Shown piece after piece: positions 10,555 to 22,664 of a stretch of 64,000 nt of DNA. Made by a program: the position numbers and the translations under genes. The stretch covers positions 32,031,301-32,095,300 of the forward strand of contig NW_022145609.1 of the NCBI RefSeq assembly GCF_000002235.5. Direction: 5' to 3'. Every line of letters starts with the position of its first letter. The stretch's first letter is position 1. The notes under the pieces were generated by a model. That model ran no database searches. It had not been told where the DNA came from and worked only from the letters and a program-made list of their open reading frames with translations. Origin of the DNA: Strongylocentrotus purpuratus (taxonomy: Eukaryota; Echinodermata; Echinoidea; Camarodonta; Strongylocentrotidae).

Positions 10555-10735
10555 AATATAGTACTACTCTACTATACTACTACTTCTACTATAATACTAC
10601 TACTACACTACTACTACTACTAATAATAATAATACTAATAATGTTGATGATGATGACAATTTAACGACGACGGTGATGATGATGACGACAACGACGACAA
10701 CAATAATAAAAAGTAATAATAATAACTGCAAGAAG
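10555..10735 (+). repeat. Mixed trinucleotide microsatellite
   Basis: Runs of ACT, AAT, GAT and GAC triplets (CTACTACTAC, AATAATAATA, GATGATGATG, ACGACGACAA). The open frame through it begins with runs of M and T and is an artefact. Confidence 0.85.
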
Positions 10736-10739
10736 CCAG

Positions 10740-11264
10740 ACATTGTCTTCAGGGACAACAAAACAGTAAATATCATCGAGGTCAGAGGAGCTCCTGAGGG
10801 CCTGTTCCCACATCCATGGAAATGTTTCAGGACAATAAATTCTACAAAGAAAGAAACATGGTGTAAATTATTCTTGCCATAAGTATTGTAGTTATTTTGA
10901 AGTTATTAAGAATAGATGCACAATGTTTTCATGTTATATTTTGGGAAGCCAACATCATTCAAATTTGGGTGATACATTGCCCGCTGAAGGGGATAATGGA
11001 AATTATTCCTCTGGTAATTTTTTTGAATTCTGCTTTCCTTAATACTAGTGCAGTATTGATAGTGGTAATTATTCCATATCATTTAAATTAAGCGCACAAG
11101 TTATTCTTTAGTTTCTCTTGTATATAATTATTATGTTAATGAAGGAGAAAACTAATTGTTCAATTCATTTGTATGGACACTGATAAAAAGAGAGCCCGGA
11201 AAGAGATAATTGCTGTATTCATTTATTTCTGTAAATTACTTTAAAAATAGAGGTAAATGGGTAT
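10740..11264. other. Stretch without recognisable gene
   Basis: AT-rich, short frames only. The first 120 bases are less AT-rich than the rest but show no bounded coding exon. Nothing could be assigned. Confidence 0.4.
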
Positions 11265-11423
11265 ACCTGGTAGGATTATTCCTTGAAATGCACTGTGCGC
11301 CGATTACAGCTGCCTGAGCTAAAGCTAGGGTAATAATTTCTAAAGCTCTTTGGAAGTGCATAGAGACGTTGTATAATGTGATATGCCCTATATATTAACC
11401 GAATATTATTATTATTACTCTAC
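11265..11423 (+). mobile_element. SINE-like 3' region with ATT tail
   Basis: The phrase GCCTGAGCTAAAGC, AAAGCTCTTTGGAAGTGC, TGATATGCCCTATATA and a tail ATTATTATTATTAC form the kind of 3' body (paired GCGCT-like boxes, then a triplet tail) found on short retroposons here at 29548-29903. No tRNA-like head is visible, so it is probably 5' truncated. Confidence 0.45.
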
Positions 11424-13065
11424 AATTCACCATGACACATTGTAATTGCCATCATGCTGTTCAGTGATTTAAATGAATTTGTTTTTTTGAAACATCTCTT
11501 GGTACTGCACTACTGTAATAATATTGTATAATAATATTTTTTTTGAAACAATATACTCTTTGTGTCACTGTGGTCATTTGAATAAATGTGTGAAATGTCT
11601 ATAAAAGAGAGTAAGGTAAAAGGTGGTATGAGCCCAGAGGAAAGAGGCAGTTTATTGTTTCCATATAAAAGTTGCACATACCTTTCTTTTTTCAGTACAT
11701 CTGCATTATGGCTTTACACTTACAAACTCAAACTACAAGAATTTCAACTTTGCATAACTATAGTTTTACAAAACAATAACAAAAGACAATAGCAAATTGA
11801 ACTCTCAAACTTAGTGCTCCAGCACTCTCAAAATTAACCTTCAAATTATTAAGCAGTATCAATTTTTATGTTATTAATGAAATGTACATGATAACGACAT
11901 GGGCTTCTTTTTCTTACATAATGGTAACTTAGTTACATCTCTCTGTATGAAGTCCAAAACACCCCCACTAATTCCACTTTATGTTTTGACAATCCACAAA
12001 AATACACCAAATATACAGCAAAACTAACCTCTTTGCCTGCCTTTATATATGACAATAATATGGCTCAAATCCCCATGATGCGCTGGCAAAAAGGGGATTA
12101 TTGATCTTCATTCACAACACAACCCAATTCATGTTGACTTCCGAGTATATATCAAGTGCACAGCAATATATGGTGCTATGTTAGGGACATTGCCTAAGGA
12201 AGTGCAATTACAAAAAATACATGACTATGTATGTCATGCATCAATGGTACAATTAAATTAAAAGTTAAATGACTCGAGTGATAAAGCAATTTCAAGTGTT
12301 CAAATAATTTCTTAAAGTGCGGGTAGTCATAGAAAATCACAAATATGGCAAATATAGCGTATTACTAGAAACTGGTATGCTAACAGATGGCCATCATGCA
12401 AGTTTTAGATCAACTACATATCGGGTGATTTATAAAAATCCAAATAAAACAACCTCCATAGCATCTGGGATATGCGAGAGATTCGCCGGAAAATAACGAT
12501 GTTTTAATACCGTCACAATATGAACCAACCCTACCCAAGCAGACGACATCCCATATAGAATGAACATAATTGCAATGCTTTTATTTCTCAAATTATAATG
12601 AGTTTAGTGTTTATAAATGTGATGGAATTTTACACCATTCAGAAAGGGATATGAGTTAAAAAATGGAATTAAAAAACCTCCGGAATGATAGCATGGACGT
12701 CATTTTGTTCCCTCTTGAAATGGGCTCCAAGATTCTCTCATTATTATTCATGAGCTTATACGTGCGCGCGAGCGCCTGCCCATACAGCTAAGTTTCTCTA
12801 TGCCATACTCAACAGCAAAGTTACGAGTAAGAACTGTACATCTCTCTGGCAGAACGCCTAACTCTGTGCATATAACGCACACGGTTACGAACGTTAGCAG
12901 AACGCCTAACTCTATGACGGGCAATACACCTAAAGTACCCGAAGTTTGAGAAAGAGGAAAGGACCAAGGGTTCAAATTGTCTTTTAGCTGCGAAGAACAG
13001 TTATGTAGGTTTATGAAACGATTTTTCTTCCTTACCCATCTGACCTTTGAGCCCGTGTTTAGAAA
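11424..13065. other. Stretch without recognisable gene
   Basis: AT-rich sequence with short frames only. The phrase GCAGAACGCCTAACTCT occurs twice (about 12849 and 12898). A CG-rich patch near 12760 (GTGCGCGCGAGCGCC) stands out but leads to no bounded feature. Confidence 0.35.
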
Positions 13066-13069
13066 TAAA

Positions 13070-13697
13070 TGAACGCTATGATATAATATTATATTAGGCT
13101 CCTACTCTCTATAATAGTTTATTATTATTAACTGTTAAAATAATCATAATGATGATGAGGAAGAGAAAATACGAAATGTTCAATTGAGGTTTCAGAAGAT
13201 AATTAGAGTTTATAGATTACTCTCGATTATTCTTATTATGAATAATAACTCGTACAGCTAAATAAAGCAGACTCCGAAATTCTATGACGGGCTATCCTCC
13301 ATCCTCTGCGAAGTGTTACAATAATCATAGAAATGATGAAAAGACGAAAATGAGGTGACGATTTGTTGAAACTGATGTTATATAAATTATGCAGTGTTCT
13401 GAGATAAAATGTAGTTGAAATATATACCCCTAAAATACTTGGATCGCCAGGCTAAAACCTTGTATTTACAATGTACGTACAGCTTAAGCGGGCTCTGAAA
13501 CTCTATGACGGGCTCCAATCCTCTGCGAAGTATGAAACTAATCATAGAAATGATGAAAAGAGGAAAACGAGGTGACGAATTGTTGAAACTGATTTTATAT
13601 AAATTATGCAGTGTTCTGAGATAAAATTTAGTACAAATATACCCCTAAAATACTTGGAATCGCGAGGCTTAAAAACTGCATTGATCTACGTACAGCT
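13070..13697 (+). repeat. 215-bp tandem repeat (satellite B), segment 1
   Basis: Units of about 215 bases with the phrases CTATGACGGGCTCC, CTCTGCGAAGTAT, AATCATAGAAATGATGAAAA, GCAGTGTTCTGAGATAAAAT and TACTTGGATCGCCAGGCT. The array continues at 16341-16744 and 19190-19500, so the hAT elements between have interrupted it. A reverse segment lies at 31295-31520. Confidence 0.85.
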
Positions 13698-13745
13698 CAG
13701 GCGCGGATCCAGGGGGGGGGGGCCGAGCGGGCCTTGGCCCCCCCC

Positions 13746-13777
<32 letters not shown>

Positions 13778-16340
13778 GAAGAAAGGAAAAGAAGGGATAG
13801 GGAAAGAGGAGAGAAAGGGAAAGAAAGAAGAAGAAGAAGAAGAAAAGAAAAGGGGGAAGAAGGAAATCGGGGGGGGGGGGACCGAAAGGGCCTTGCCTCC
13901 CAGGCTGTTGACCCCCCCCCCCCCCAATTAAAAAAATAGAAGAGAAGGAAGGAAAGGGAAAGAATAAAGGAAAAGAGGAGATACTGGCGTACTAATAGGG
14001 GGGGGGGGGGCTTTGGAGAAATCAAATTCAAACGTGGTTTATTTCTAATTCCACAACGGTGGATTACAAATAATGCTGAAATGACATACTTTCCCAGATT
14101 TGTCCTCATTTTTTAGTAAATTATACGTTTGTATATGTGTTTGTGGGAAAATGACAAATTCCTAAATTTACAGCCAGGCACGAAATATGATTCTTGAGAT
14201 TCCTATATGTCAGGGCCCGAGGTAAGGCAGGGATCGGGAGCCTCGAGCTCCCTCCCCCCCCCACTTTATTTGAAAAAGTATATTAAAGAGAAAAAAATAG
14301 AATGAGAGCAAGAAAGAAAGAATAGTTAACTGCCAGTGTTAAAAAATGAGGCATCAAAATATGCTCATCTGACCGTGATTAATGCCTAAAACCCCTAAGC
14401 TTCCGGGGGCTCTGCCCCCTGGATTCCACCTAGAGTGCTACGGCGGGCCCTTAGATGCTCATCTGACGGTAATTTAATGCCTAAAACCCCTCTTTTGGAG
14501 GGGGGATCCGCCCCCCCCCCAAATAGTGACCTGCCAGTGTCACAAAATAATAGGTATTAAAAAAAAAAATGATCATCTGACCTTAATTAAACGCCTAAAC
14601 CCCTGAGCTTCCGGGGCCGGACAAGTTATCAAAATGTGTTTATCTGACCGCAGGCGCGTAGCCAGGGGGGGGGGGGGGGGGGGGGGGGGGCGGTCCCCCC
14701 AAATCGGAAGAGGACGTAGGAAGTAAAAGGAGCAGACAAAGAACATCTTTGAAATTCAGACAAGGATTAAGAGTATAGAGAACGGTACAACGCATCGTCT
14801 TCTTTCTCTAATAATTTAATGAAACGTCAAAGCTTCGCGCAGGAGGGGAGGGGGGGGGGCTGAATTCAGACAAGGATTAAGAATCGAGAACGGTACAACG
14901 AATCGTCTTCTTTCTCTAATGATTTAATGAAACGTAAAAGCTTCCGCGCTTCGCGCGGGGGGGGGGGGGGGACCTAAATTCAGACGAGGATTAAGAGTCG
15001 AGAACGGTACAACGAATCGTCTTTCTGTAATGATTTAATGAAAAGCTTCCGCGCTTAGCGCGGGAGGGGGGGGGGGGCCTGAATTCAGACGAGGATTAAG
15101 AGTCGAGAACTCTACAACGAATCGTCTTCTTTCTTTAATAGTTTAATGAAACGTCAAAGCTTCCGCGCTTCGCGCAGGAGAGGGATGGGGGGGGGGCTGA
15201 ATTTAGACGAGGATTAAGAATCGAGAACGGTACAACGAATCGTCTTCTTTCCCTAATGATTTAATGAAACGTAAAAGCTTCCGCGCTTTGCGCGAGAGGG
15301 GGAAACCTGAATTCAGACAAGGATTAAGAGTCGAGAACTCTACAACGAATCGTCTTCTTTGTCTCATAATCTTATGAAACTTAAAAGCTTCCGCGCTTCG
15401 CGCGGGAGGGGGGGGGGGGGGACCTGAATTCAGACGAGGATTAAGAGTCGAGAACTCTTCAACGAATCGTATTCTTTCTTTAATAATTTAATGAAACGTC
15501 AAAGCTTCCGCGCTTCGCGCAGGAGGGGGAGGGGGGGGGGGGGGGGACTGAATTTAGACGAGGATTAAGAGTCAAAAACGGTACAAGGAGTCCTCTTCTT
15601 TCTCTAATGATTTAATGAAACGTAAAAGCTTCCGCGCTTCGCTCGAGAAGGGGGAAAACTAAATTCAGACGAGGATTAAGAGTCGAGAACGGTACAACGA
15701 ATCGTCTTCTTTCTTTAATAGTTTAATGAGACGTCAAAGCTTCCGCGCTTCGCGCAGGAGGGGGAGGGGGGGGGGGCTGAATTTAGACAAGGATTAAGAG
15801 TCGAGAACTCTCCAATGAATCGTCTTCTTTCTCTAATAATTTAATATAACGTAAAATTCGCGCGGAAGGGGAAAAAAACAAAATTCAGACGAGGATTAAG
15901 AGTCGAGAACGGTACAACGAATCGTCTTCTTTCTTTAATAGTTTAATGAAACGTCAAAGCTTCCGCGCTTCGCGCAGGAGGGGGAGGGGGGGGGGGGACT
16001 GAATTTAGACAAGGATTTAGAGTCGAGAACTCTACAACGAATCGTCTTCTTTCTCTAATAATTTAATAAATCGTAAAATTTTCGCGCTTCGCGCGGAGGG
16101 GCAAAACTAAATTCAGACGAAGATTTTGAGTCGAGAACGGTACAACGAATCGTCTTCTTTCTCTAATAATTTAGTGAAACGTCAAAGCTTCCGCGTTTCG
16201 TGGAGGAGGGTGGGGAAAACTCGCCCCTCCCTGCACCGACCCCCCCGCATTACGTCACTGTTGGTCACCATTACGTACAAATATTTGGCTCGCATAATTT
16301 CAAATTTGGGCCCCCCTAAGAAATCCTGGATCCGCGCCTG
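13698..16340 (+). mobile_element. hAT-like non-autonomous element, CAGGCGCGGATCCAGG family
   Basis: The ends are CAGGCGCGGATCCAGG and ...CCTGGATCCGCGCCTG, exact complements over 13 or more bases, flanked by the perfect 8-bp duplication GTACAGCT (13690-13697 and 16341-16348). The target is satellite B. Inside, in order: G run, two polypurine tracts (13750-13860 and 13925-13980), a GTGGTTTATTTCTAATTC block, minisatellite units (14370-14640), the 112-bp satellite array (14650-16215) and a GCATAATTTCAAATTTGGGC block before the right end. No transposase is encoded, so it would have needed one in trans. Confidence 0.92.
14650..16215 (+). repeat. 112-bp satellite array 1
   Basis: About 13 tandem units of 109-115 bases. 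Each has CAGACGAGGATTAAGAGTCG, ACGGTACAACGAATCGTC, TTCTTTCTCTAATAATTTAA and the small palindrome CCGCGCTTCGCGCGG followed by a G-rich run. The array starts after CAGGCGCGTAGCCAGG at 14653, which might be the end of a further nested element, but no matching right end was found. The same satellite fills arrays at 22665-25310 and, reversed, 44260-45350. Confidence 0.92.
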
Positions 16341-16744
16341 GTACAGCTAAAGCGGGCTCCGATCCTCTATGATGGGCTCCAATCCCCTGCGAAGTATCGA
16401 AATAATCATAGAGATGATGAAAAAGGGAAAAGAAAGTGACGATGTGTTGTAATTGATGTTATATACGTTGTAGTTGATGATATATAAATTACGAGTATTG
16501 TGAGATAAATAGAGTACAGATAAACCACTAAAATACTTGGATCGCCGGGCTAAAACCTTGTATTTACAATGTACGTACAGCTAAAGCGGCCGGGCTCCGA
16601 AACTCTATGACGGGCTCCAATCCTCTGCGAAGTATGAAACTAATCATAGAAATGATGAAAAGAGGAAAATAAGGTGACGATTTGTTGAAACTGATGTTAT
16701 ATAAATTATGCAGTGTGGCTGAGATAAAATTTAGTACAAATATA
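16341..16744 (+). repeat. 215-bp tandem repeat (satellite B), segment 2
   Basis: Continuation of the repeat interrupted at 13697, beginning with the duplicated GTACAGCT and followed by nearly two units (CTATGATGGGCTCC, CTCTGCGAAGTATGAAAC). It ends at AAATATACC where the next hAT-like element starts. Confidence 0.85.
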
Positions 16745-17019
16745 CCCAGGCGCCGGAAGCAGTTTGGGATTTTTTTTTTTTTTTTTTTTTTTTTGGGGGG
16801 GGGGGGGGGGTGGCAAACATTCCAGGGGGCTCACATTCCAGGGGCAGTGACGTAATGAGAAAAAAAGTTCAGAAAGGGGGGGGGGGCAGACGAAAAATCT
16901 GCATCACCACCAGTCTTACACGTTACATGCAGGTCCCGCGGAACGTTTTTCAAAGTGGAGTATTATCGATCAGGTAGAGCGTAAATTGGCATAGGGTCCA
17001 GCGCATGAGCCTCGGCAGG

Positions 17020-17830
17020 GGATCAAGTTCAGGAAGCTCAGGGGTTTTAGGTATTTAATTACGGTTAGATGAGCATCCAGGGGCCCTCTCTAAGGCAATT
17101 GACGTGTTCCAAGGGGGGGGGGGGGAAGAGCCCCAGAAGCTCATAGGTTTTAATATTTAACTATGGTCAGATGAGCATCCAGGGGCCGTCTTAGGTCCCT
17201 TGGTGTGGTCCAGGGGGCAGAGCGCCTGGAAGCTCAGGGGTTTGAGGTATTTAATAACGGTCAGATAAGCATCCAGGGGCCCGCCTTAGGGCCCTTGGTG
17301 GGGTTCCAGGGGGCAGAGCTTCCGGAAGTATAGGGGTTTTAGGTATTTAATTACGGTCAGATGAGCATCCAGGGGGCAGAACCCCTGGAAGCTCAGGGGT
17401 TTCAGGTATTTAATTAAGGTCAGATGAGCTTCCAGGGGGCCGCCTTAGGGCCCTTGGAAGGGTCCAGGGGCAAAGCCCCGGAAGCTCAGGGGTTTGAGGT
17501 ATTTAATAACGGTCAGATAAGCATCCAGGGGCCCGCCTTAGGGCCCTTGGTGGGGTTCCAGGGGGCAGAGCTTCCGGAAGTATAGGGGTTTTAGGTACTT
17601 AATTACGGTCAGATGAGCATCGAGGGGCCCGCATTAGGGCCCTTGGTGGGGTCCAGGGGGCAGAGCCCCGGAAGCTCAGGGGTTTTAGGTATTTAATAAC
17701 GGTCAGATGAGCATCCAGGGGCCCGCCTTGGGTCCCTTGGTGGGGTCCGGGGGCAGAGCCCCCGTAAGTTTGGGGGTTTTAAGCATTTAATTACGGTCAG
17801 AAGAGCATTATTTATACCTTATTTGGGACA
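17020..17830 (+). repeat. 90-bp minisatellite of the CAGGCGC elements
   Basis: About nine units of GGAAGCTCAGGGGTTTTAGG, TATTTAATTACGGTCAGATG, AGCATCCAGGGGCCCGCCTT and AGGGCCCTTGGTGGGGTCCA. Two blocks (about 17225-17345 and 17490-17600) are nearly identical, a recent internal duplication. The same unit appears reversed at 9935-10080, 19850-20550, 25690-26330 and 29990-30530. Confidence 0.85.
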
Positions 17831-18509
17831 TTGGCAGGTCACTTTTTTTCCGTCTTTCTTTCTTTTTCTCTTTAACATACTTTTTCAAAAAAAGGAGGGG
17901 GGGGGGGGGCTCAAGCCCAGCCACTTTGCAGACCATGACATAAAGGCTTCTAAATAAGTGTATTTCGCCTGACTGTAATTTGGGAATTTCTTATTTTCCA
18001 ACAAATGCATAAAAAGGTATGGCCTACAACAAAAATGAAGAAAAAATGCGGGAAAATCATTTCACAACATCAACATTTGTAAATCACTTGTTTCGAATAA
18101 GAAAAAACATTACCCCCCCCCCCGGCCATCAGTACGCCAGCGTTCAGGGGCTCATGTCTTCTCATCCCTATAAAAAAAAAAAAACGGACACGCTTTCCCA
18201 TTCTCGCACAGTATGTCTACGATATGCGCGTATCGCTATTAGGCCAAAAACAAAAAAAATCTTTTGGTGTCCTCGATTGCTTTTCTGGAGTAGGGGCGGG
18301 CGGGCGGATTTTTTTTTTTTTTCCATTTTTTTTCTTCCATTTAAATTTTTTTTTTTTTTTTTTTCCATAAAAAAATAAATAATTGGGATTGTCAAACATT
18401 TAAATAAACAAAGTCTATTAAACACTTTAATATGGTAAAAGACTATTTTAATGTACAATGAATTATCAATACCAACACAGAAAGTATTTAGAGCTTTGCA
18501 CCTTTTAAA

Positions 18510-18700
18510 TCTCCATTGTACTATTTATAGCTACTTGCGCCCTCTATGTAGCAAACAATGCCTAATCGGTGACCATTGGTCCCCCATGCAGATCCTTTTA
18601 TCTTATATTAACTAAGAGCTGATTTGATGAAATAACCACCTGTCCAGTGACCTTGTAGGGTGGTTCTGTAAACTAGTACAGATGGGCTTTAAAATGAGTT
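18510..18700 (+). repeat. Interspersed repeat R, copy 1
   Basis: A 190-base segment with TATAGCTACTTGCGCCCTCT, CAAACAATGCCTAATCGGTG, GATAACCACCTGTC-like and AACTAGTA..CAGATGGGCTTT phrases that recurs in the same orientation at 50775-50965. It lies inside the damaged right part of the hAT-like element. Its family is unknown to me. Confidence 0.75.
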
Positions 18701-19189
18701 TAAGAATGCTCAGATCCTGATTTGAATGAACGGCATTTGGACATTTTTACCTAATTGCGTACTGAAAAGACCAAAATGGCAACGGGACGCATTTTGATCC
18801 TTGCAAATGCATAAATTGGTATGTTTGGCATTTAAAATTGCTCCCCCAAATAAATTAAATTAAACCAAAAAAAAATTGAATTGAAAAAAAAAAAATTGAA
18901 TTAAAAAAAAAAAAATTAAAAAAAAAAAAAAAAAATGCGAGCGGCCCGAAAATGACGAGCGGGCCGTCGGGGACAACCAAATGATTTTTTTTTTGGCCTT
19001 ATAGAGACCTCCATTGATAAATACCGAATAGGTGACATGCGCAATGTTTATAAAATTTAATTCCTGTGAACTTTCCTTTTTCTTCGAATGGAATTGTATA
19101 TGTAATTTAATTCAGCTTGTTATTATTGTTACGTTCATTGGGATTAAAAATACAAACCATGTTTACTCCTTTACTGTTTTTTTTTTTTT

Positions 19190-19500
19190 TTTAAACACTT
19201 GGAATCGCCAGGCTTAAAACCTGTATTGACAATGTACGTACAGCTTAAGCGGGCTCCGAAACTCTATGACGGGCTCCAATCCTCTGCGAAGTATTAAAAT
19301 AATTAATGATGAAAAGAGGAAAATGAGGTGACGATTTGTTGAAACTGATGGTATAAGTCGTGTTCTGAGATATTTGGAGTACATATAAACCCCAAGTATA
19401 CTTGGAATCACCAGGCTTTAAACCTGTATTATTCAACGTAAGTTATAGCTGGCTCCTTAACACTATGTCGGGCTCTTATCCTCTATTAAGTATGACAAAA
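19190..19500 (+). repeat. 215-bp tandem repeat (satellite B), segment 3
   Basis: Satellite B phrases resume (CACTTGGAATCGCCAGGCTT, CTATGACGGGCTCC, GTGACGATTTGTTGAAACTG) for about one and a half units and then decay towards 19760. Confidence 0.8.
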
Positions 19501-21319
19501 TCATAGAGATGATGATGAAGGGAAAAGAAAGAGACGATCTATGAAGTATGAAAACAAAATAAAGATGATAATGATGAAGGGAAAAGCAAGAGAAGATTAT
19601 GTTGAAGTAACATTTCAAAGAAAGCAATCGAGCAAGCCTATCATGATTCATGAATATATAACAACTCGTTTTATTCAATGTACAGCTTAAATGGTCTCAA
19701 AATCACTGTATCGAGCTTTTATCCTTGACGTCTAGTGTCTAATTTCTGCCCTCCCCATAGAAATTAAGGTTTGGTCATTCCTACGCAGTTGCGGATCCAG
19801 GTGAGCCCCCCCCCCTTTTTTTTAGTGCCCTATAAAAGTGTCCTATTATCCTATGACCGTAATAAATGCCTAAAACCACTAAGTTTCCATTGCTCCACCC
19901 CCTCGACCCCACTAGGGGCCCTAAGGCGGGCCCCTGCATGCTTGTCTGGCCGTAATTAAATGCCTAAAACCTCTACGTTTCTGGGGCTCCGTCCCCTCGA
20001 CCCCACTAGGGGCCCTAAGGCGGTCCCTGCGTGCTTGTCTGACCGTTATAAAATGCCTAAAATCCCTGAGCTTCTGGGTGCTCCGGTACCTAGATCCCAC
20101 GCCATTTCAGTAACCTGCCAGTGTCAAAAATAAGGTATAATTATGCTCATCTGACGTAATTAAATGCCTAAAGCCCTGAGCTTCCGGGGCTCTGCCCCTT
20201 GAGCACAACCATTGCCATAGGGCGGGCCCCTGGATGTTCATCTGACCGTAATCTCTTGCCTACCACCCTGAGCCTCCAGGGGCTCCGTCTCCTGGACCCC
20301 ACGCCAATTCGTGACCTGCCAGTGTCACAAATAAAGTATCAAAATACGCTCATCTGACCATAATGTATTGCCCAAAACCCGTGAGCTTCAGGGGGCTGCC
20401 CCCTGGACCCCACGCCAATTCGTGACCTGCTAGTGTCACAAATAAAGTATCAAAATATGCTCATCTGACCATAATGTATTGCCCAAAACCTGTGAGCTTC
20501 AGGGGGCTGCCCCCTGGACCCCACGCCAATTCGTGACCTGCTAGTGTCACCAGGGGCGTCGCCAAAGGGGGGGGGGGGTGCGACACCCCTCCACCTGTCA
20601 GGATATTGTCGGTAAAATTGCGCTGCCGTCGGGAAAAAAGAGAAAAGGGGAGGGGAAAAAATAGAGGGAAAGGGAAAGGAAAGAAAAAAGAAAAGGAAAA
20701 GAAAAGAAAGAAAGGAAAAGAAAGGAAAGAAAGGAAAAGAAAGGAAAGAAAAGAGAAGAAAGAAAGAGAAAAAAGAAAAAGAGGGAGGAGAGGAAAGAAA
20801 GAAAAGAAGAAAAAAGAGAAAAGGGAAACAAAAGAAACGAAGGGTAAAAGAGAGGAGAGAGGGGGAGGTAAGAGCCTGAGAAAGGAGGAGTGGGAGTAAA
20901 AGAAAGGGGGGGGGGGGGGGTTGTTGGGTGGAGTCGTCTCGTCAAGGAAGCAAGGATAACGCGGGTATATAATTATGGTGCTGTGTCGGGTCAGCTGTGT
21001 CGGTATTCTTGCTCGATCCTCGTGTACTATATCAATGCAGAAGTTTGAAGTCGGTGAGATGTATATTGTCGGTCGGCCGACAAGTTTTTTTTCCCTACGA
21101 ACTGTGACTTTTTATCCGCTGTGACGACTTCGAGAGTGACTAACTACAATACTTGTATTTTCTCGAAGTTTCACTTTCCTATAATATCAGCTAAAGAAAT
21201 CAGAGGTTTAAAATTTTCGGGGAAACTAAATTCAAACAAGGATTAAGAGTCGAGAACAGTACAACGAATCGACTTCATCTCTATATTTGATGAAACGCAA
21301 AAATTTCCACGCTTCGCGC

Positions 21320-22662
21320 CCCAGGTCGGAATTCCAGTTGAAACCAGTAGGCAACTGGTACCAGTTAAAACCAGTAAGTCAACTGGTACCAGTTGAAACC
21401 AGTAGATTCAACTGGTTTTTAATATGGAAATTGAAACAACGCTAACTGAGACCAGTTGATTTACCAGTTGAATTACCAGTTGATTTACCAGTTCAATTAC
21501 CAGTTGATTTACCAGTTGATTTACCAGTTGAATTTCCAGTTCATTTACCAGTTGATTTACCAGTTCAATTACCAGTTGATTTACCAGTTGAATTTCCAGT
21601 TGAATTACCAGTTGATTTTCAGATGATTAATAGATGATTGATCAGTCAACTGATAATCAATAATCATTATTAGCATCTGGCCACCAACTTGGCCACATAT
21701 ACTAACTCTTGCAATTACTCCATCACAATGATCATTTAAAGTAGGTTGCAGATGTGTATTGTGTGATTTGACATATATTGTTCGTGCATACATACATACA
21801 AATTTATACACTTTATTTCTGGTAAGTAATTACATATATATCAATATATCTCATTTTACGTCTTAAATCAGATGAAAAACATGATCAGACATGTGTTATA
21901 TATTTGTCAATAATTAACTAAGAAAATGTAAATCACAAAATGTATGTGCATTGTCACATTTGCTTGAAAGATCATGATAATTATATTTTCTGTGAAAACA
22001 TGCAAATCATGAATATTCATAAGATACATTGAACTGGTTTTTCAACTGGTAAATCAACTGGTATTCGTACTGGTTTTCAACTGGTAAATCAACTGGTAAT
22101 TATCTACTGGTTTTCAACTGGTAAATCAACTGGTAATCTTACTGGTTTTCAACTGGTAAATCAACTGGTAATCATCTACTGGTTTTCAAATGGTACTCAT
22201 CTACTGGTTTTCAACTGGAATCAACTGGTAATCATCTACTGGTTTTCAACTGGTAAATCAACTGGTGATCATCTACTGGTTTTCAACTGGTAAATCAACT
22301 GGTAATCATACTGGTTTTCAAATGGTAAATCAACTGGTAATCATCTACTGGTTTTCAACTGGTAAATCAACTGGTGATCATCTACTGGTTTTCAACTGGT
22401 AAATCAACTGGTAATCATACTGGTTTTCAAATGGTAAATCAACTGGTAATCATCTACTGTTTTCAACTGGTAAATCAACTGGTAATATCAACTGGTCTCA
22501 GATGTCAACTGGTATTTCTACTGGTTTCCAAATTGTATCAACTGGTATCAACTGGTACCAGTTAAGACCAGTTGAGACCAGTTGAGACCAGTTCAAACCA
22601 GTAGATACCAGGTGGAAATCCTTACTGGTTTCAACTGGTATCAACTGGAATTTCGACCTGGG
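21320..22662. mobile_element. Foldback element with CCAGTTGA minisatellite arms
   Basis: The ends CCCAGGTCGGAATTCCAG and CTGGAATTTCGACCTGGG are inverted repeats, with GC on both outer sides (21318-21319, 22663-22664). The left arm (21335-21615) is built of CCAGTTGA(ATT/TTT)A units. The right arm (22030-22650) is mostly the complement, TCAACTGGTAA. The arms surround about 400 bases of AT-rich unique core (21625-22030). Every unit holds CAGTTG/CAACTG. The insertion site is a unit of the 112-bp satellite inside copy A. Confidence 0.85.
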
Positions 22663-22664
22663 GC

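Larger units (their letters stand above)
16745..19185 (+). mobile_element. hAT-like element, CAGGCGCCGGAAG family, right end lost
   Basis: It starts CAGGCGCCGGAAGCAGTTTG and follows 33613-34916 block by block: long T and G runs, CAGTGACGTAATGAG, GCATCACCACCAG, TTACATGCAGG, a minisatellite (17020-17830), GCCACTTTGCAG, CATAAAGGCTTCTAAATAAG, then TTCAGGGGCTCATGTCTTCTC. The copy stops in a T run at about 19185, where satellite B resumes (CACTTGGAATCGCCAGG). The right inverted end and the second duplication are therefore missing. No transposase. Confidence 0.75.

Noticed and set aside
20598-20945. Charged 97- and 115-residue open frames
   Set aside because: Polypurine/polypyrimidine tract read as codons. 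The same happens at 13669-14109, 27019-27569, 31496-31867 and 45660-46003.
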